From an uncultured Clostridia bacterium (GTDB lineage Bacteria; Bacillota; Clostridia; Oscillospirales; Ruminococcaceae), in the NCBI GenBank assembly GCA_947165805.1, contig CAMVBT010000112.1, positions 1 through 7,867 of the forward strand: DNA of 7,867 nt, given 5' to 3'. The position numbers were made by a program, and so were the translations under genes. Numbering within the stretch: position 1 is the first letter of the stretch; each line of letters opens with the position of its first letter. Below the pieces are notes generated by a model. That model was given only the letters and a program-made list of their open reading frames with translations, had not been told where the DNA came from and did not search any database. Below, piece after piece: positions 5,610 to 7,867 of the stretch.

Positions 5610-6380
5610 ATGTATTACGGAAAAGTCGAGATAAGCGGGATAAACACATCGAAATTGAAAGTATTGACCGAATCCGAAAAGGCGGAGCTGCTCGAGCGCA
5701 CCAAAAAAGGTGATATGAAGGCGCGTGAGGAACTTATAAACGGCAACCTGCGACTTGTGCTCAGCGTGATACAGCGCTTCACGGGACGCGGTGAGAGCCC
5801 CGACGATCTGTTTCAGGTGGGCTGCATCGGTCTGATAAAAGCGATAGACAACTTTTCCGCGGAATTCGGCGTGCGGTTCAGCACATACGCCGTTCCGATG
5901 ATCGAGGGCGAGGTCAAGCGCCATATCCGTGACAGCGGACAGATAAGAGTGAGCCGCTCGCTGCGCGATACGGCGTATAAAGCGATACAGGCCAGAGAAA
6001 AACTTACCGCAAAGCTGAAACGTGACCCGACTATCGAAGAGATATCCGAAAAGATAGACTGCAAACGGGAGGACGTTGTGGTCGCCCTTGAAGCGATAAC
6101 GGAACCGATATCGCTATATGAGCCGGTCTTCTCGGACACAGGCGACACTGTCTATGTAATGGATCAGATAGGCGACAACAACGACGACATCAACTGGCTC
6201 AACGAGATAGCGCTCAAAGAAGCCATTTCCGCGCTCGGCAGCCGCGAGAAGAAGATACTGAACCTTCGGTTCCTGCAAGGCAAAACTCAGGTCGAGGTCG
6301 CCAACGAGATAGGCATAAGTCAGGCGCAGGTCTCACGTCTTGAAAAGGGTGCGCTGAACAAGATCAAGAACGAGATATAG
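5610..6380 (+). CDS. sigG: RNA polymerase sporulation sigma factor SigG
   Basis: Sigma-G directs late gene expression in the forespore after engulfment. The 256-residue product aligns from memory along its whole length with B. subtilis SigG (260). The N-terminal KVEISGINTSKL (5-16) is the sigma-G hallmark (KVEICGVDTSKL). NGNLRLVLSVIQRF (44-57) begins region 2, where Asn44 matches the asparagine linked to recognition by the anti-sigma factor Gin/CsfB. DLFQVGCIGL (66-75) and FSTYAVPMIEGE (90-101) complete region 2. IRVSRSLRDTAYKA (112-125) opens region 3, and a helix-turn-helix (224-249) forms region 4.2. These features separate it from sigma-F. ATG 5610 has GGAGG (5599-5603) spaced 6 nt. The usual spoIIGA and sigE neighbours are not upstream; the gene stands alone. 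I could not find a convincing sigma-F or sigma-G promoter by eye. It is tail to tail with the PII operon, with only 6 nt between stops. Confidence 0.95.
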   Translation: MYYGKVEISGINTSKLKVLTESEKAELLERTKKGDMKAREELINGNLRLVLSVIQRFTGRGESPDDLFQVGCIGLIKAIDNFSAEFGVRFSTYAVPMIEGEVKRHIRDSGQIRVSRSLRDTAYKAIQAREKLTAKLKRDPTIEEISEKIDCKREDVVVALEAITEPISLYEPVFSDTGDTVYVMDQIGDNNDDINWLNEIALKEAISALGSREKKILNLRFLQGKTQVEVANEIGISQAQVSRLEKGALNKIKNEI

Positions 6381-6386
6381 ACGCAC

Positions 6387-6701
6387 TTACTGCAATCCCA
6401 CCGTCCTGCTGACCGCCATTGAGAAGGCTATCCCCTGCCCCGCGGCGTTCATTCCCGCGCTTCGGTATATCGCGGTCATCACAGCGTCCTTTATATCCTT
6501 CGGGACAAGTATCATGACGACTTCTTTATCCGGGTGTACGGTTATGCTGAAAAGCTCCTCGGCTTCCTTACCCGCGGTGCCGCGGGCGCGTATGACCGTT
6601 CCGCCGCGGGCTCCGGCTTCTCGCGCGGCGTCCATGACCGTATCGGAAAAGCCCGCGTTTATCACACAGAATATCATCTCATAATTGCTGTTCTCAGACA
6701 T
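6387..6701 (-). CDS. PII-like signalling protein (second of tandem pair)
   Basis: The 104-residue product fits the PII (GlnB-like) ferredoxin-like fold (beta-alpha-beta-beta-alpha-beta). It has a first strand EMIFCVINAG (8-17), helix FSDTVMDAAREAG (18-30), the strand-turn ARGGTVIRARGTAGKEAEEL (31-50), strand VVMILVP (61-67), a helix from about 68 to 82, and the final strand GQGIAFSMAVSRTVGL (88-103), corresponding to the PII B-loop/C-terminal region. The long T-loop with the modifiable tyrosine of classical GlnB is missing. This form is usually annotated 'P-II family nitrogen regulator' and found next to transporters. PII trimers sense adenine nucleotides and a second metabolite and usually act by touching a partner protein; here the likely partner is the DUF1538 membrane protein. 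Its ATG directly abuts the preceding TGA, and the SD (GGGGGAAGG) lies inside the preceding gene, so the two are translationally linked. Confidence 0.82.
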   Translation of the reverse strand: MSENSNYEMIFCVINAGFSDTVMDAAREAGARGGTVIRARGTAGKEAEELFSITVHPDKEVVMILVPKDIKDAVMTAIYRSAGMNAAGQGIAFSMAVSRTVGLQ

Positions 6702-7088
6702 TCAATCCTTCCCCCTGACTGTATTTACGGCGTTGCAAAGAAAAGCGTAGACAGACGTACCTATCATGCTCGATAAAGGCACGGATACCGAGACTCCCTT
6801 GCCGCCCCTTACTGTACGGAATTTCTTCCCGAGCAGATATGTGAGATCGTCGAGCTTATCCTCACGCACCACACTGAATATGACCGCCTTGTCGGTGTCC
6901 GCGAGTCCCAGATAATCGAGGAACTCGGCCTTCGCTGTGCCGCGCGCAGGTGTGACGAACTGAAAATTCACCTCGAAGGATTCGATAAGGTCGGCATAGA
7001 ACTCCGCTTTATTCTTTTCCACAATAGTTATCAGCAGCTCCAGTTTTATCGGAGCTGTTCTGTTTGTATCAGAGACTTTGTTTTCCAA
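6702..7088 (-). CDS. PII-like signalling protein (first of tandem pair), TTG start
   Basis: The 128-residue product has an N-terminal tail (1-13) and then a PII-like core: strand IKLELLITIVE (14-24), helix about 25-38, strand/turn NFQFVTPARGTAKAEFLDYLG (41-61) containing the ARGTA turn shared with its neighbour, strand KAVIFSVV (67-74), helix 76-89, and a B-loop-like GGKGVSVSVPLSSMIG (95-110) followed by a C-terminal helix. The classical uridylylated T-loop tyrosine motif is not present. Start: no in-frame ATG exists before residue 108. A TTG at 7088 follows a perfect AGGAGG (7101-7096) at 7 nt spacing, so TTG is the likely start. The SD overlaps the TAG stop of the DUF1538 gene. It is diverged from the downstream PII-like protein, which suggests different ligands or a hetero-oligomer. 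Confidence 0.78.
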   Translation of the reverse strand: MENKVSDTNRTAPIKLELLITIVEKNKAEFYADLIESFEVNFQFVTPARGTAKAEFLDYLGLADTDKAVIFSVVREDKLDDLTYLLGKKFRTVRGGKGVSVSVPLSSMIGTSVYAFLCNAVNTVRGKD

Positions 7089-7095
7089 GCCCGGG

Positions 7096-7101
7096 CCTCC
7101 T
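7096..7101 (-). promoter_or_regulatory. Consensus SD serving a TTG start codon
   Basis: AGGAGG on the minus strand overlaps the TAG stop (7102-7100) of the DUF1538 gene and precedes TTG 7088 by 7 nt. A full-consensus SD paired with a weak start codon suggests tuned or coupled translation. Confidence 0.7.
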
Positions 7102-7849
7102 ATTCAAAGTAAATGATCTGTTCATCGTCGGCAGACATTATGCGGGACATTGCGATACGTTTTCTTACACGCTCCGAAACGACCGCCTTGAAGCCGAGAG
7201 CCTGTATCGTTATCAGAGGTGTCATGGCGACCATAGCAACAACACCGAACGCGCTTGAAAGAACATTTGCCGATCCGTTGAGGGCCATGCAAGCGCCTAT
7301 CGCCAGAGGCAGTATAAAACTCGATGTCAGCGGACCGCTCGCAACTCCGCCGGAGTCGAACGCTATCGCTGTGTAGAGCTTCGGGACGAAGAATGAAAGT
7401 CCGAGAGAAACGAGATATCCGGGAATAAGATAGTAAAGCACGGAAAAACCGATCATTATGCGTATCACAGACAGACCGATAGAAACTCCGACGCCTATCG
7501 AGAGCGCAAGCATCATCTCGCGCTTTGTCACTGAACCGCCCGTTACATTTTCGACCTGTTTGTTCAGCACATGGACAGCGGGCTCCGCGAGAACTACCAC
7601 CATACCGATAACGAACGCAAATACCGTCAGCGGGATATTGCCGCTCGCCGCAAGCTGATAGCCGAGCTTATAGCCTATGGGCATAAAGCCTATTGTCGCG
7701 GCGGCAAGGAATATGACAAGTCCGACAAATGTATAGCATATACCTATCAGTATCCGGAGCAGCTTTCTTTTCGGCAGTTTCAGTATAAGGAACTGGAGTA
7801 CGCCGAATGAAACTATGATGAGTATGAGCGAATTTCCCACATCGGACAT
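7100..7849 (-). CDS. DUF1538 integral membrane protein (UmpA/UmpB-like)
   Basis: The 249-residue product is strongly hydrophobic with about seven candidate membrane segments (approximately 6-23, 31-53, 73-90, 113-131, 133-152, 173-190, 195-220) and a charged cytosolic-looking tail (226-249). Two family-like motifs stand out: VLAEPAVHVLNKQ (86-98) and the glycine-rich AFDSGGVASGPLTSSF (163-178), which combines an Asp with small and hydroxyl residues as in an ion pathway. DUF1538 proteins occur as pairs of ~250-residue genes or as ~500-residue fusions. I recall one report of a pair (UmpAB, from Halomonas) acting as a Na+(Li+,K+)/H+ antiporter. Function here is inferred, not shown. ATG 7849 has AAAGGAA a few bases upstream. 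It is followed by two PII-like genes (12 nt, then 0 nt gaps), implying a regulated transporter operon whose partner gene probably lies to the right. Confidence 0.85.
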   Translation of the reverse strand: MSDVGNSLILIIVSFGVLQFLILKLPKRKLLRILIGICYTFVGLVIFLAAATIGFMPIGYKLGYQLAASGNIPLTVFAFVIGMVVVLAEPAVHVLNKQVENVTGGSVTKREMMLALSIGVGVSIGLSVIRIMIGFSVLYYLIPGYLVSLGLSFFVPKLYTAIAFDSGGVASGPLTSSFILPLAIGACMALNGSANVLSSAFGVVAMVAMTPLITIQALGFKAVVSERVRKRIAMSRIMSADDEQIIYFE

Positions 7850-7857
7850 TATTTCCT

Positions 7858-7867
7858 TTATTGTTTC
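7858..7867 (-). other. Possible 3' end of an upstream gene at the window edge
   Basis: On the minus strand one frame reads AAA CAA TAA, with the stop (7860-7858) 8 nt before the DUF1538 ATG and overlapping its SD (AAAGGAA). That matches the tight spacing of the rest of the operon. Only three codons are visible, so this is a guess. The expected gene would be the second DUF1538 protein. Confidence 0.25.

Overview
The window is compact bacterial chromosome with balanced base composition. Codon use favours ATA for isoleucine and AGA/AGG for arginine, and Shine-Dalgarno (SD) sequences are strong and Gram-positive in style. A clear sporulation sigma factor (sigma-G), an NfnA-type FAD/2Fe-2S protein, a non-mevalonate isoprenoid enzyme and a DUF1538 membrane protein with PII-like partners together suggest an anaerobic, potentially spore-forming Clostridia species. 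A member of the Ruminococcaceae/Oscillospiraceae is the best guess; the taxonomy is inferred. I see no mobile element, CRISPR array, tRNA or rRNA, and no gene-free stretch longer than 300 bases.

Layout. (1) 1-1290, minus strand: a GNAT acetyltransferase followed by nfnA, which runs off the left edge. (2) 1291-1507: a divergent control region with two consensus-like sigma-A promoters back to back. (3) 1508-4841, plus strand: a four-gene operon of pyrB (carrying a PyrI-like zinc finger as a C-terminal tail), an Sfp-type phosphopantetheinyl transferase, thiamine pyrophosphokinase and ispG, closed by a hairpin terminator at 4865-4905. (4) 4928-5452, minus strand: a DinB-like metal-binding helical-bundle protein. 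(5) 5453-5609: a divergent intergenic region rich in inverted repeats, one of which may mask the sigG ribosome binding site. (6) 5610-6380, plus strand: sigG, standing alone. (7) 6387-7849, minus strand and tail to tail with sigG: a tightly packed operon of a DUF1538 membrane protein followed by two different PII-like proteins. An upstream gene probably ends just inside the right edge.

How the genes relate. Operon 3 joins four committed steps of unrelated pathways: pyrimidine synthesis, carrier-protein activation, thiamine diphosphate formation and isoprenoid precursor synthesis. It looks like a growth-linked housekeeping transcript, not a single pathway. Operon 7 is the most intriguing part. 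It pairs a poorly characterised membrane family, for which I recall one report of cation/proton antiport, with two divergent PII-type sensor proteins, and may be a nucleotide-gated ion transport system. A second point of interest is the PyrB architecture: a catalytic chain fused to only the zinc half of the regulatory chain, without the allosteric nucleotide-binding half.
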